64,000 nt of DNA from Fistularia commersonii (lineage: Eukaryota > Chordata > Actinopteri > Syngnathiformes > Fistulariidae), in the NCBI GenBank assembly GCA_037954325.1, contig JBBMNZ010000003.1, positions 17,844,392 to 17,908,391 on the forward strand. Reading direction: 5' to 3'. Below are positions 1 to 11,395 of the stretch, piece by piece. The number at the start of each line of letters is the position of its first letter. Position 1 is the first letter of the stretch. A program made the translations under genes and the position numbers. Under the pieces are notes generated by a model. That model was not told the DNA's origin. It ran no database searches and was given only the letters and a program-made list of their open reading frames with translations.

Positions 1-500
1 CTCGACGACCTGGTTGTGAATCAGCTGGTGCTCGTCCCCTGCCAGAGAGGAGACATTCCATGTGCCAAGAGCCAACTACTGCAGCCAAGGATCGGACCAC
101 CAAGGTTTCCCCGCTCTGGCTACCGCCCGGCTCACACTGCTCCAGACCCCCTTGGCCCTTCCTGTGGGTGGTGAGCCCAGGAGAAGAGGGACCCATGTTG
201 TTCCTTCAAGCTGTGCACGGCTGAGCCCCATGAGTAAAGACACAGCCACTAGGCACTCGCTGCTGAGCCCTGTCCCCGGGCCTGGAGGACCTTGGTTGTC
301 TTATCCTTGGCCAGTGACCAAGGGAAAACTGGGTCCGATGATTTTCTTCTTTATGGAGGTCTTCTAAGCAACACTTTGTCTGGTCTCTCACTGGGGACGT
401 GTTGGGTGGCCCTTCTAGGGGGACAAAGCCCCGACAACATAGCTCCCAGGATCACTGGGGACATGCAAACCCCTCCACCACAGTAAGCTAGCAGCTGACA
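1..500. mobile_element. LINE remnant (degenerate)
   Basis: This stretch resembles the block at about 14,760-14,930. Both contain a segment around 'gagaggtgacat' or 'gagaggagacat', then a C-rich stretch, then 'gggtggtgag' followed by a purine-rich run. In the second copy this block lies beside a LINE endonuclease reading frame, so I read both as decayed pieces of the same non-LTR retrotransposon family. No intact reading frame survives. The family name is not certain. Confidence 0.45.
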
Positions 501-599
501 GAGGGGTCATTATATCATTATCATATCATTATCATTAGCTGCATTACCATCGCTTTTATTATTAACTATCAATTGGGTAACCCTCATCAACTTAAGACA

Positions 600-830
600 G
601 TAGTCTCACACTCGTGGCCTGTGGGCCGATTGCGGCCCATGGGCTGATAGTTTGTTGCCCCTGCCTCAATATGAAAAGTTTAATGTTAGTGCGGCCTGCA
701 AGTTTGATACGTATAGCAACCTTACAGTGTAAAGTGCCATAAAGGCGGGGGCAACAAACTAATGTTTTGTGGGCCGCAGTTGGCCCGCGGGCCGCAAGGT
801 TGGGCCCCCTTATTTAAAGCGACTAAGTAA
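600..830. repeat. hAT-like MITE remnant
   Basis: The block is bounded by GC-rich ends containing 'gcggccc' and 'ggcccgcggg', the composition seen at the ends of Charlie-type hAT elements. It has internal complementary pieces ('gtttgttgcccctgcc' and 'ggcgggggcaacaaac'), so it can fold on itself. I could not fix the outer ends or a target duplication. From 831 to about 1,430 I see nothing recognisable. Confidence 0.4.
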
Positions 831-1429
831 TAAAAAAGGACTACCTATAGAGGGTGCAATATACGCTTAGTTCATGGGAGCTCCCCTCAAATTAGAATCT
901 CCCTCTTTCCCTCCAATAATTTCCTATGAAAACATGCATAGAAAGACGCTCCTGGATTTCAAAATCCAACTGGAAAGTCTCAACTGAAGTGATTCTTAAT
1001 GCTGAGATGGCAAGCCAAATCCTGATTGTTCATGCTTTGTGGTCAACGTGATTCCTTCATCAGGAAGACATCAGACCCCAGTCCTGCCTGTTTGGTAGAC
1101 AGGTAGTAGCATAGCATATACAGTAAACAAAAGAACCCAGACCAGAACAGAACCCTTGGAAACCTTCAAGCACACACTGGACTGTACTGACTATTTCCTG
1201 GGAACTATGAACATGCACATTGCCAAAGACTGAGTTCTTTTTTTTGAGAGTATTACAATTTTCAAAAATGTACTCTTGTCTTTGAAGAGCTCTTCATTTG
1301 TTATTTCCCCCTGTTTTATACTGAGAGAATTGCATGAGAGATTGTGAAGAAATAAACTGGTCATTTGTTTCCCTTCTCTTGTTGTGAGGTCTACCTCTCC
1401 ATAGAACTTTCTCATTCCAAACTCAGTGA

Positions 1430-2160
1430 AATGTTCAGTCCCATCACCTTTATCCTCTCAGGGCAGGAGGGCTTTTGTCTGCTTTTAAGGAGAATGTGTG
1501 CTGACGTACATGGCTTATGAAAAATGGTGTGAGGTAACTTTCTCCATGTGCCTGGGAGAACAAGGAGAAAAACCTGCAGAGCTGCGTACCAGTAAAACCA
1601 GTCAAAACATAAGGCTGCTCACATTGAGCTTTGACCTATCCAAGGTTTCTGCTTAGTAAAGTGCAGTTTCATTGCCATTATTACCAAGAGCTTGCTAATT
1701 TGGTCTCTGTAAATAGTTTCAAAGTTTTAACTGCTCATGTCACCTGATGTTTGTTTTTTTCCATGACAGACCTACTGTAAATTCCTGAGGTTCTAAGGTA
1801 ATGACATTCCACTGTCAGGTATTTTAATTAATACTAAGCTTAAAGAAGTGATTATGCGAGTACTCCAAGCGTGGTACAAATAGCTACCAAGCATGTTTAT
1901 TCGTCCTTGTGTTAGGATATATTATATACAATTTGACATTGGTGATAGACAATTTTGAAAAAACGGTTTGTGACTGATGGGTTGCTGGGTCCTTTTGCAT
2001 TTTAAACTGATATCACAGTAACTCCTCTTTTTCTTTTGGTTGTTCTCTTCAGTGGTAATCACAACAAATCGACTTCGTCCGTCTAACCCTATTCTCTTTA
2101 CCCTCTTCTCGTGCATCATGTGGTCTTTCGTTGCATCCATAAACCATCTTGTCTCGGTCT
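1430..2160. repeat. Local duplication, arm A
   Basis: This block is repeated in the same orientation at about 10,630-11,395. Shared landmarks include 'ggttcagtcccatc', 'tctgcttttaagga', 'aaattcctgagg', 'gcgagtactcc' and 'gtgatagacaatt'. Its right end, from about 2,020, is the degenerate 3' end of a minus-strand RTE LINE ('cttttggt' then 'gtctaaccctattctct'). The copies therefore share unique-looking flank plus LINE sequence, which fits duplication of a locus after the LINE inserted. An alternative is a longer repeat family not recognised here. Confidence 0.6.
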
Positions 2161-2643
2161 CCCTGGTTGGCCGCATTGACTTTTAAAATTTGACAGGTGG
2201 GCCAGGTCAACACAAGATATACATATATATAAAAAACAAACCAACGCATTTGTTAACAGTACATATCAGACTCATCTGACATTCGTCTGAACGTTGTCTG
2301 ACATTTGCTTTGGAAATAAACCAAGCTCGGTTTTGAAGCCTCTGACGTTTGCTTGCATTTCATGCAGAAACTATTTTTTCCCTTGTAGCTTCACGTCAAG
2401 CTCATTCATGTGTGTCCACAATAAAGGCTAAATCACAAAAGCCAATCTGTGTGATTCAGCTCAGGAAAATTCTCAAGTAGCTCAATAAAATGAAACAATC
2501 TCCTTTTTGAGCTCCCACATTCATTAATCCAATCATTCAATCATTCAAATCAAGTATGAATTCTGTATCGATCTTTGGCGGGCCGGATTAAAAAGACCAA
2601 CGAGCCGGATGTGGCCCGCGGGCCGTGGTTTGCCCACCCCTGG
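2160..2643 (-). mobile_element. hAT (Charlie-like) transposon remnant
   Basis: The right end, around 2,575-2,643, is the reverse complement of the terminal sequence of the better preserved element at 44,676-45,376, including the terminus 'gtttgcccacccctg'. The interior matches that element's transposase-derived segment in reverse. Examples are 'gcatttcatgcag' near 2,357 and the 'acagtacatatcagactcatctgac' region near 2,256. The left terminus is truncated inside the duplicated block. It is non-coding now. Confidence 0.7.
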
Positions 2644-3060
2644 AATAGACCCAAGGTATTCTAAATTCATCTGATCTGTTAGAACGATGAAAGAACAACA
2701 AAAATACACACTTTTTTTGTGTTGCTTGGTTTAATAAAAGTTACATTTATAAGTCATTGATCAGATATAGATATTATTGAATATATTGGATACATCTGAA
2801 AGAAGAACCACCAAAAAAAGCACCCTTATGGCAGAAAAAGGTTTGTAACCCTGGGATTGTTAAAAATAATCAATCAATAGGAGGCCATTACTTTGAATCA
2901 CATTAATCCTTTTCACATAAAGTATTTCTTCCACCAATAAGCAGATTTTTACACTTATGGAAAATGACTTGACAAAGCATCTTGTTCCGTTTTTGTTTTT
3001 AAGGGGTGAATCATCCATTTTTATGCATATTTAACATTTACACCATGATTTGTCTAAGAG
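2644..3060. repeat. Local duplication, arm A second part
   Basis: This sequence recurs at about 13,270-13,910 in the same orientation. Shared words include 'ctgatctgttagaac', 'tgtgttgcttggtttaataaaag', 'gaaagaagaaccaccaaaaaa' and 'gggattgttaaaaataatcaatcaatagg' (each within 30 bases). In both places it runs directly into an RTE LINE 3' end. Together with arm A this suggests a duplicated segment of more than one kilobase, later rearranged. Confidence 0.6.
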
Positions 3061-3069
3061 GTAAAACCA

Positions 3070-3415
3070 TAATGCAGAGATGAAGATGCTAAGGTTCTCT
3101 TTGGGAGTGACAAGGATGGACAGGATCAGGAATGAGTCTATCAGAGGAACAGCACATGTTAGAAGTTTTGGAGAGAAGGTCAGAGAAGCCAGACTGGGAT
3201 GGTTCGGTCATGTACATGGGAGGGAGTGTGAATATATTGGTAAACGGATGCTGGAATGGGAGCTGCCAGGCAGGAAGTCTCAAGGAAGACCATAGAGAAG
3301 ATTTATGGATGTAATGAGAGAGAATATGAAGGTAGTTGATGAGACAGAGAACGTTGATTGGCTGTGGTGACCCCTGAGGGAAAAAGGTGAAAGGAGAAGA
3401 AGAAAAAGACATAAA
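3070..3415 (+). mobile_element. RTE LINE 3' end, copy 1
   Basis: A broken plus-strand reading frame here encodes the C-terminal end of an RTE-type reverse transcriptase polyprotein. It includes the recognisable run 'GVTRMDRIRNE', then 'WFGHV' and 'RPKRRFMD'-like residues. The sequence ends in the typical 3' tail 'gaccccTgagggaaaaaggtgaaaggagaagaagaa'. A sister copy lies at 13,915-14,275 and a larger minus-strand copy at 37,700-40,290. It lies just downstream of the astacin gene on the other strand and is not part of it. Confidence 0.75.
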
Positions 3416-3533
3416 ACCATAACGATTATTATGATAATGATGACATATAATGATTATATCACACCTTTTTTGTTTATGTGAACCAATTAAAAATTTTGTC
3501 AACCATTTTCTATAACCACAACCGGGTCATTTT

Positions 3534-3851
3534 TCACAAATTACATCCATAAAGTGCGTTGATGCGGTCAAAGTCATTTTGACTCATTTCTGTCGCTGTT
3601 CCAAGCACAAGGTTGGGATCGCTCTTGGCAACGAGGGTTGGCAGACCATTTTTGGAAAAACCTTTGCTGCGTTAGGAAACAAACAGAAATGTCAGAAGAA
3701 AATTGGTTAAATTCTTGCAGTCATCCCACACCCAGCGGTACTGATGAACAATGATAGAATGTTATTCAGTTCATCTTGACTTTAATTTTGACTTAATTTT
3801 TAATAAATGTCATTGCTAGAGCTGAATTAGTTTTCTTTAAAATACCCCATT

Positions 3852-3882
<31 letters not shown>

Positions 3883-6062
3883 ATTCCTTGTGTCACATCC
3901 AGGTAACTGAAAGGCAAACACTTACTTGGGGTATTGCATGACAGAGTTGAAGTCGTATGGAGTGTTCAAGTTGTTAGTATCCAACTTCTGAAAGTTATTT
4001 TCCAGCCCTTTACATGGAGAGAGCAGAAATTTGATATTTTATCTTGACTTCATAATGCGCCTCTGAGAAGCTTCTGAATAAATATAGGCGATGGGCTCTT
4101 GACTCTGCAAGCAGTATAATTGCTTTACATTTTTATGTGACGGTCACTCGCTCCTGTGATGAAATTTATAGTATATATAATAATATAAGCTGTATACTTA
4201 TATAAGTGTGCTACTTTACATAGTGCTTTTATTTTTGTCTATTCTTCTTTTATTTGATTATATTTTAGTTTTTCCTCTCATCAACAGAGGCTGTCATTCT
4301 ATAGCAGCTATTATTCACTTGCTTAACAGATAATTTACTTCCAGCTAGGCACTTTCAGATACAGTATGTAACTGACTGATAATTCATGTTCCTCAAGTCA
4401 GCATCTTAATTGATATTGGATGGTCATTAACTAAAATGCATTAATTCATGGCATCAGAGACACTATTATATGAGGACAGCTGATGATGCGGCTGAGGACA
4501 CATCTAAACTTAAACAGGCATACTGAACCTACACCATTTTGCTATGTTCATTATCTTGTCAACCTAAAATAATTGGGCAATTGAAGAAATACATAGCAGT
4601 TAAATGTTTAGGTGGACCAACCATCGAGGATGTTTTCAAAGTTGACAATGACATAATCATCTCTGTCAGACCGGGAATGCTCATGGTGAAAGCCCAAAGC
4701 GTGGAGAACCTCGTGTTGTACTATGCTCTTATACAAACACCCATTTCTCTGAAGGGAGAGATCCTGTTTTCCACCAATTCTGCCAACGTAGGACCAGCAC
4801 CTGATACACACACACATACGCACAAGGAAGACGGTTTGACAACATATCATTCTTTCTCCTCACACTGAGTGTTTTTGTGCGTTAACTTGTGTGCTTTCCT
4901 ACCCGGTAGAAGCAACGATATTCACATAATTTGTGTGTTTTGACTTTTTCTTCACAAAGCGAACGCAAGTTGATTTTTGGAAGCCCTTAAGGATTTTTCG
5001 AATGAATTTCCGTTGGCTTCTTGCTGCGGAAACAAACATTAAGGTTTTGTAAAAAGTCCTTGCGAAATCGAACATTTTGAACATTATTTTGTCAACTCTA
5101 CATCAGCTAAATATCTTCAAAACATCTGAGAAATATAAAGTGAAGTGTCTTTTCAGACACACCTCTAATCACTATTGTCTATAATTAAGCTTTCCTGATT
5201 CACAATGCAACAAGATACCGGTTGTTTTTTTAAGGTAACAGTGAGACTTACTGAAGTCAGTGGAGAGTTTGTAAGGCACTCTCACTTGATTCTGTTTTGA
5301 TTTCCGCCACATGCAGCCACTGCTTGTGCAGGGATCAGCATTTCTCTTCAAGTTTGGGACAATGTCACCTTGGATCATCCTTATTGCTGCACAACAGTAC
5401 ATTTTTACATGATAGAATACATTTCCAAAGTTAATACAGTATGGTGCTCTTTTAAACAATAGAGTTTAAGATTATTTGTACATGAATTTGCCAGTCACTT
5501 AACAAAATGTGTCAGAATTTGTGAAACTTTGTAATCACAGTCATAATCATAATCATAATCGTACACATGTATTGAAATTACTGTTATCAAAGTAAGAACT
5601 CCTTAAATTTGACAGACGGCACCAAAAACAGTTTAAAGATCCCTTTTATATTGAAAGAATAATTGTTAATGTACATTTATTAATAAATCTTACTTGAGTT
5701 AGCATTTGCTTTTTGAAGGATTTCAAAGACTGTCAGTGATCCTTCTGGAGAAAGAGACAAAAAAAATGATATGCAATTATTTAGATGGTCAATGAATTTA
5801 GAATGAATAAAATCAATTGTAACATCAATATAAACAAAACATTAATGGTTTAACTGACCGTTTTCATCTTCATCAGCTTTTGTCACCTGAAATATAAACA
5901 TGATTTAAAGTATGACACGGGAAACCAAAGTCCTGGAAAAAGAAAACAGTACCAGGATAGAAATCTGGAATGCTGTACATTAATCAGTATTAAGTCAAGT
6001 CTTACCAAAGCAATGGCCATTACTGTCGTGCTCACGAGCACGATAAGGTGGACTGATCTCAT
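3534..6062 (-). CDS. Six-cysteine astacin metalloprotease (hatching enzyme / nephrosin family)
   Basis: This encodes a secreted zinc endopeptidase of the astacin family (M12A), 261 residues. Coding exons on the minus strand are 6062-6006, 5886-5859, 5744-5694, 5386-5252, 5023-4903, 4800-4622, 4007-3926 and 3666-3534. All junctions are GT/AG and the phases join without a stop. Residues 1-20 are a signal peptide. The propeptide ends with IQGDI at 50-54, the aspartate-switch position. The catalytic motif is at 160-177, with zinc ligands His160, His164 and His170 and Glu161 as base. The Met-turn SVMQY is at 212-216. Six cysteines (65, 70, 110, 132, 152, 259) match the fish c6ast subgroup, in which two N-terminal cysteines are added to the usual four. 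There is no CUB or EGF domain, so it is a single-domain protease. Fish members digest egg envelopes or act in other secreted roles; which one applies here cannot be read from sequence. Nothing looks broken. Confidence 0.93.
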
Positions 6063-6240
6063 GATGGTAGTCTTCTGCTAAATTTTAGATATAGAAATGA
6101 AACCAAGAGCATACAATTCAAGTTATCATGATTATTTAATATTATACATTTAGTAAATCATAAAATCATAATTGTTCATTGAGTAGTTGAGTTCAATTTA
6201 CCTGTCTCAGGTCAGTTGATGTCTGCCAGAGATGTCCAAC
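6063..6240 (-). promoter_or_regulatory. 5' leader, leader intron and TATA-like promoter of the astacin gene
   Basis: On the minus strand an AG acceptor ('tttagcag') at 6,075-6,078 leaves a 12-base leader, 6,063-6,074, before the ATG. A matching donor ('gacag' then 'gtaaat') lies at 6,201-6,197, giving a probable non-coding first exon whose low end is 6,202. About 45-50 bases further upstream, at 6,248-6,254, the minus strand reads 'ATAAATA', a TATA-like box at a suitable distance for a start near 6,220. The splice sites are seen; the transcription start is inferred. Confidence 0.55.
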
Positions 6241-6329
6241 ACATCACTATTTATCAGTAGCCCAAGTTAGGTGTGTCAGATGTTGCGTAAGCGTTTTCAG
6301 ATGACAAGCAAATTCCAGGTAGTCATGGG

Positions 6330-8205
6330 AGGAGTTGACAGAGGCCATGGAGAATGTCTTCCGGACGGTGGACCGGATTTTAGTCCACCATCAGGCAGCT
6401 AAGGGGGAAAGCAGCAGACTATGAACAGTGGGAATGGAGGGGTGCTGACCTCGACTTGAGATAATGTGGATTGGTAGAAGGAATACTTCCTATCCCAATG
6501 GCACACCCTCCAATGAGGAAGCAGAGTTGGGGGACTTTTGGGCAGACTCTCCAATAACTGGGGCTGAAGTTGTTGAGGTAGTCTAAAAGCTCCTCAGGGA
6601 CAGAACCCTGGGGTTGGATGAGATCTGCCCTAAAGTCCTTAAGGGATGTTGTAGGGCTTTCCGAGCTGACGTGCCTCTGCAATATTGCGTGGAAGGCGTA
6701 GTTATTTCCGCTGGATTGGAAGACGGGGGTGGTGATCCCCTTCTTTAAAAAGGGGGTTGTGCTCCAACTACGGGCAGATCACACTCCTCAAGCTCCCTGG
6801 AAGTCTACTCAGGGGCGCTGGAAAGGAGGGTCCAACGGATCCAGAAGGAGTAGTGTGGTTTTTGGAACGGTGGACCAGCTCTATACTCTCAGCAGAGTCC
6901 TTGTATATGTGTTCCGCGGACACGTTGAAGACATTCAACTGTGTCCCGTGGGGAATCCTGTGAGGGTGCTTCAGGAGTATGGGGTACCAAACCCTTAAAT
7001 ACAGTCTTTTTTGGTCATTCTATGATCAGTGTCAGAGCCAGGTTTTGCATTGCTGATTGTAAGTCAGATACCCCAAGCCCAAAAGGCTGCCCTTTTCTGT
7101 TTGTATCTTTGAGGGACAGAAATTGTAGGCACTGCCAGGGTGCTGAGGGGATCTAGTTATATGGCCTCAGGACTGGGTCGCTGCTTTTTGCAGATGGTTC
7201 TGTTGGGTTCATAGGAGTGTGGTCTCCAGCTTTAGTCCAAAGCTGTTTGCAGCAGAATGTGAAGCAGACAGAATAAAGATAAGCACCTCCAAATCCAAGA
7301 CCATGGTTATCAGCTGGAAAAAGGAGGAGTGCCCCTTTTGGGTTGAGGCAGAGATCATGCCCCACACTGGAGGAGGTCAGGTACCTCGGGATCAATATTC
7401 CTGCTAAACTGCGCATTTGCGCAATTATGCACTACTCCAGCGTTCTCCGTATCCAGCAAAGCTGAAATATAAATAAATTGAAAACATATATTTTATTTAC
7501 AGTTCAGCTTGGATTTTATTTGATGCACTTCATAGATTTGCTCTGTGCAGAGAATGCTGGAGCAGTGCACGATTGCACAAGCGAGCAATTTAGAGGGAAA
7601 ACTGCTCGGGATCTTGCTCACGAGTGAGGGATGGATGGAGCAAGAGCAGGCGGATAAGTGCAGGGTTCCTTTAGTTGTTCCATTAGTGCTGGTCTGTGTT
7701 GGTGAAGAGGGAACTGAGCCAAAAAGCGAAGCTCATAATTTACCCTTCTATCTATGTACCAACCCCGCCTATGGTCACAAGCTGTGGGTCGTGACTGAAA
7801 GAGCAAGGTCATGAAACCAATCGGCTTAAATGAGTTTTGTCTTCAGTGTGTCTGGGCTCTCCTTTAGTGATTGGGTGAGGAGTTTGGCCATCCGGTCAAG
7901 CTCAGAGAAGAGTTTTTGCTCCTCTACCTGGAGAGAAGCCAGATGAGGTGGCTTGGGCATCAGATCAGGATGCCTCCTGACATCTCCCTGGTGAGGTGTT
8001 CCAGACATGTCCATCCAGGAGTAGGCCCCAGGAATGTGTTGGAGAGACTACGTCTCTAGGCTGGCCTTGAAAAGCCTCAGGATCCCCCAGAAGAACTGGA
8101 CCAAGTGGCCAGTAAGAGGGAAGTCTGGGCCTCTCTGCTCCAGCTGCTGTTCCAACCGCCTGAACCTGGATAAGCAGCAAAAGATGGATGGATGGATGGC
8201 TTCCT
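6330..8205 (+). mobile_element. Degenerate non-LTR retrotransposon (LINE), reverse transcriptase region
   Basis: Broken plus-strand frames carry pieces of a LINE reverse transcriptase. Examples are a 'LDEICPKVLK'-like finger region near 6,610, 'RRVQRIQKE' near 6,825, 'TSKSKTMVISWKK' near 7,290, 'YGHKLWVVTERARS' near 7,770 and a C-terminal 'RSQMRWLGHQIRMPP' followed by 'RDYVSRLAL' near 7,935-8,060. Frameshifts and stops are frequent, and a segment around 7,400-7,600 looks foreign to the element. It ends in a short 'gatggatggatgg' tail at about 8,183-8,198, as several fish LINE families do. It is not functional. Confidence 0.75.
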
Positions 8206-8436
8206 TTTCAAAGACTGTGACCGGATAAGCTAGGAAACATCTCCTCCGCTTACTGATACTATTTTCAGCATACATATGTGATTAATCATGTGATGGTGTG
8301 ATACATTTTTGTTAAAACTGAAATTGACATCATTACTGGAAAACTGTCAAATATCTATACAACAATGCACGTCTCTTCCGTACATCAAAGGATCTGAATA
8401 CAGACTAAAGTAACGTGCAAACCAACCTTGCATCAT

Positions 8437-8839
8437 TGTCAGGGTATCACACCTGATCCCAATTTGCAATCGGCGCCAGCTGCAGCAGATGCCGCTAATG
8501 AAGATCCCTATAAAGGGCAGCGGCACGCTCTGCCTGGCGCTGGGGGATTGTGGCTCTCAGACTACTGTGGCACTGCCCCCACGACCGGACCCCTACCTCG
8601 TTACGGCTGGACCCAGGTATCTAGTTGGCCGGTGTAACCTCTGCAACCCGTCCTGCCTGCGCCCCGTCCCGTCTGCCACCTGTCCTGGTGAGACCCAGCC
8701 CTGTGCAACTCTGTCTCGGGGCCAGGGGCTTACCAGCGGCACCCAACCTGCTGTTTCAATGCAGTAAAGCGCTTTCCATCCAGATTTCTGCCCTGAGGTG
8801 TGGTCCCCTGCTCGAGTCTGCCCCCCCCGCACTGTGACA
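8437..8839 (+). mobile_element. Solo LTR with 5-bp target duplication
   Basis: This 403-bp block starts TGTCAGGG and ends TGTGACA, so the ends are the inverted pair TGTCA/TGACA and have the canonical TG...CA form. It is flanked by the direct repeat ATCAT at 8,432-8,436 and 8,840-8,844. Inside, 'cctataaaggg' near 8,509 is a TATA box in the right place for an LTR promoter, and 'cagtaaagc' near 8,762 could be a weak polyadenylation signal. No internal retroelement sequence follows on either side, so recombination between two LTRs probably removed it. A Ty3/gypsy-type LTR retrotransposon is the likeliest source. Confidence 0.75.
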
Positions 8840-8844
8840 ATCAT

Positions 8845-9640
8845 AGGATCACATCACTCTTTATCGTATGGTAAACAAGTGTTATGAGCTCACTTCTGAA
8901 TATATCCCTGTCGTGCCAAAAAGTAACTGTCAAAGACCAATAGTTAAAAAAATATGTATAGAATGCTGTGAAACTGGAGATAGGTTTCACTCTGTTTTGA
9001 GCAGTAGTTTAAAAAAAACTTTGGGAGGGGTACGTAAAGAAATGTTTTCTTTTCTGTGTGAAAAGAATGTTCAGATGGCTCTTTCAGCATTGAAGGTTGC
9101 TGACCCATGACCAGACATTGTATTTTTCAGAAATGTTGCTTTGTATTACAAATAGAAAAAGGTTGTTTGTTGTGAAATACTGCATGCACTGCGTGCTCTG
9201 TTATCTGGACAACCTCAAAAATAAAGAGTGTCATGAAAAAAGGGGATACAGCTGAATGGTAAACATGTGCTGTCCCCAAACCCTCATGCTATGAGGTAAA
9301 GCCATTTCATTTACAAAAGAAAAATGATGGTAAGGAGTTGAATATTACTTACATATTGTGACCTGTTGTGAGGGGACTTGGAGGAGAGTCTTCCCAGCAT
9401 CCTTGGCTCTGGAAGTTGGTACTTTGCTAGCCCTCCATAGTTTAATGCTTGAAAGCACAACTGTTTAAGTAAGTGTCCTATGTAGGTACAGATATGATGC
9501 AATAACCTGCGCATGTGACTTTGTGTTAAGCAGTGGTGGTCAAATTACTTCCTGGCTTCCAGCTTAATTCCTCTCTTCTGTTCCATAACCAGCAAGAGGG
9601 TGCGGCAGCTTCCGTACTGACTGTACAAAAAAAACCATCT
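8845..9640. other. Intergenic, nothing recognised
   Basis: I see no coding exon, RNA gene or named repeat here. An open frame at 8,868-9,110 has no recognisable domain or splice context. An AATAAA near 9,221 has no gene to serve. Confidence 0.5.
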
Positions 9641-9990
9641 TATGTTGTCTCGCCACACTCTTGCCTACCACTGCTTTGTGGTCACTGATCTCCTTCAGAT
9701 TACATTGTCTATACGAGATGTAGTTAACCTACATATTCCGAGTTCTGAAGGGACTTTTTGCAAAGTCGATCATGATCTTTCCCTCCATGTTCCTGGCGTG
9801 GATACCAAACCTGGCCATCACTTCTTCATCACCTCTTTTACATGCACCAACATGTCCATTGAAGTGGGCATCAATTATTACTCTCACCTCTGTGGACATT
9901 CTGCATCATTTCATCTTTAGTAAAGAATTCAAGAATTTTTCCTACCTCCGTCTTATTCTTCCCAGTCTCTTCGTCACTCCAAGGTTCACA
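9640..9990 (-). mobile_element. RTE LINE endonuclease fragment
   Basis: Read on the minus strand this is a decayed piece of the apurinic-like endonuclease domain of an RTE LINE. It parallels the better copy at 39,850-40,290, with an 'IDANFNGHVGA'-like region and a 'GDEEVM.RFGI' run. Stops and frameshifts interrupt it. From 9,990 to 10,630 I recognise nothing further. Confidence 0.65.
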
Positions 9991-10629
9991 GTGCAAGCGA
10001 TGCTTTGCAGATCAAAGTCCCTTCCTTAAAACAGAGGATCCAATTCAGATTTCAATAACAATGTGGAGAAAAGATGTGTCTACCCAACTTTGGATCACTG
10101 TTACAGCCCCCACATGTCCCCCCTTCTGTGTGCTTCACCTGTTATTCAAATGTTCTGAGTCCTTCCCGGTCCCTGACTGAATGCTGTTGTTGGAAATTCG
10201 TTCTCCACTGGCCCTGCAGGGACTATGTGCCCACTTCTTTCATGCCTGTGACAGCTATCAACAGCATGCTGACGTGTCCGCATTACCTATGCATTTATTA
10301 AAGAGCATGATCCTTGATTATTTAAAGAGTTCCCTTCAGTCATCTTAAAACTATTTCTTTAACAGGAACCTTTACAGAACATGAATTATCAAGTGTCTGA
10401 ACCAGTACATGTGTCATTCATTACCATAATACAGGAAAAACAGGTTTCTTGTTATGATTGTGTTGTTTTTCTGTAATCCAACACCATTATGGAAATCAAG
10501 TCACTTGACAAATATGTTGTGCTTAAATGAAATAACATACCATATGAACTACCGACAGAACACCATTGGTTCCCATACACAGCAGCATTTTTCTCTCTTA
10601 ATTATCTGTCTTATCTTGAGAACCCTGTG

Positions 10630-11395
10630 AAAGGTTCAGTCCCATCTCCTTTATCCACTGATGGCAGCAGGGTTTTTGTCTGCTTTTAAGGACACTGTGT
10701 GTTGACATGCGTGGCTTCTGATGTTTGTTTTTTTTCCATCACAGGCATACTGTAAATTCCTGAGGTTGTAAGGTGATGACGTTAAATTGTCAGGTATTTT
10801 TATTAATACTTAGCTTAAGGAAGTGACTATGCGAGTACTCTGGGGGTGGTACAAATTTAAAAACTTTTTTGCTACCACACATGTTTATTTGTACTTGTGC
10901 TAGTATATTATAAGTACAATTGCAGTGGTGATAGACAATTGAGAAAAACAGCCTTGTGACTGATGGGCTGCTGAGGTGGCAAGGTAATGACACCTGGTAA
11001 TTCCTGAGGTGGTGAGGTAATGACATTACATTGTCAGGTATTTTAATTCATAATAAGCTTAAAGAAGTGACTATGCAAGTACTCCAAGCGCGGTACAAAT
11101 AGCTACCAAGCATGTTTATTCGTCCTTGTGCTAGTATATATTATACACAATTTTGGCATTGGTGATAGACAATTTTGAAAAACAGGCTTATGACTGATGG
11201 GTTGCTGGGTCCCTTTGCATTTTAAACTGATATCACAGTAACTCTTCTTTTTCTTTTGGTTTTTCTCTGCAGAGGTAATCACAGCAAATCAACTCGTTAT
11301 GTCTAACCCTATTCTCTTTACCCTCTTCTCGTGCATCAATGAACTTCATGTGCTCTTTCATTACATCCATAAACCCTCTTGTCGGTCTCCCTGGT
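10630..11395. repeat. Local duplication, arm B/C with internal tandem copy
   Basis: This is the counterpart of 1,430-2,160. The core unit occurs twice in tandem here, at about 10,750-10,975 and 10,998-11,207. It starts near 'aaattcctgagg' or 'taattcctgagg' and ends near 'gtgactgatgggctgctg' or 'tgactgatgggttgctgg'. The second unit is closer to arm A than the first is. After the second unit comes the degenerate 3' end of a minus-strand RTE LINE. Confidence 0.65.

Noticed and set aside
3080..3295. Small plus-strand gene with a conserved-looking protein
   Set aside because: The protein is the C-terminal end of an RTE LINE; a sister copy and a larger copy are in the same window.
4608..4850. Astacin active-site frame as a stand-alone 80-codon gene
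   Set aside because: It is exon 6 of the spliced protease gene with intronic residues on both sides.
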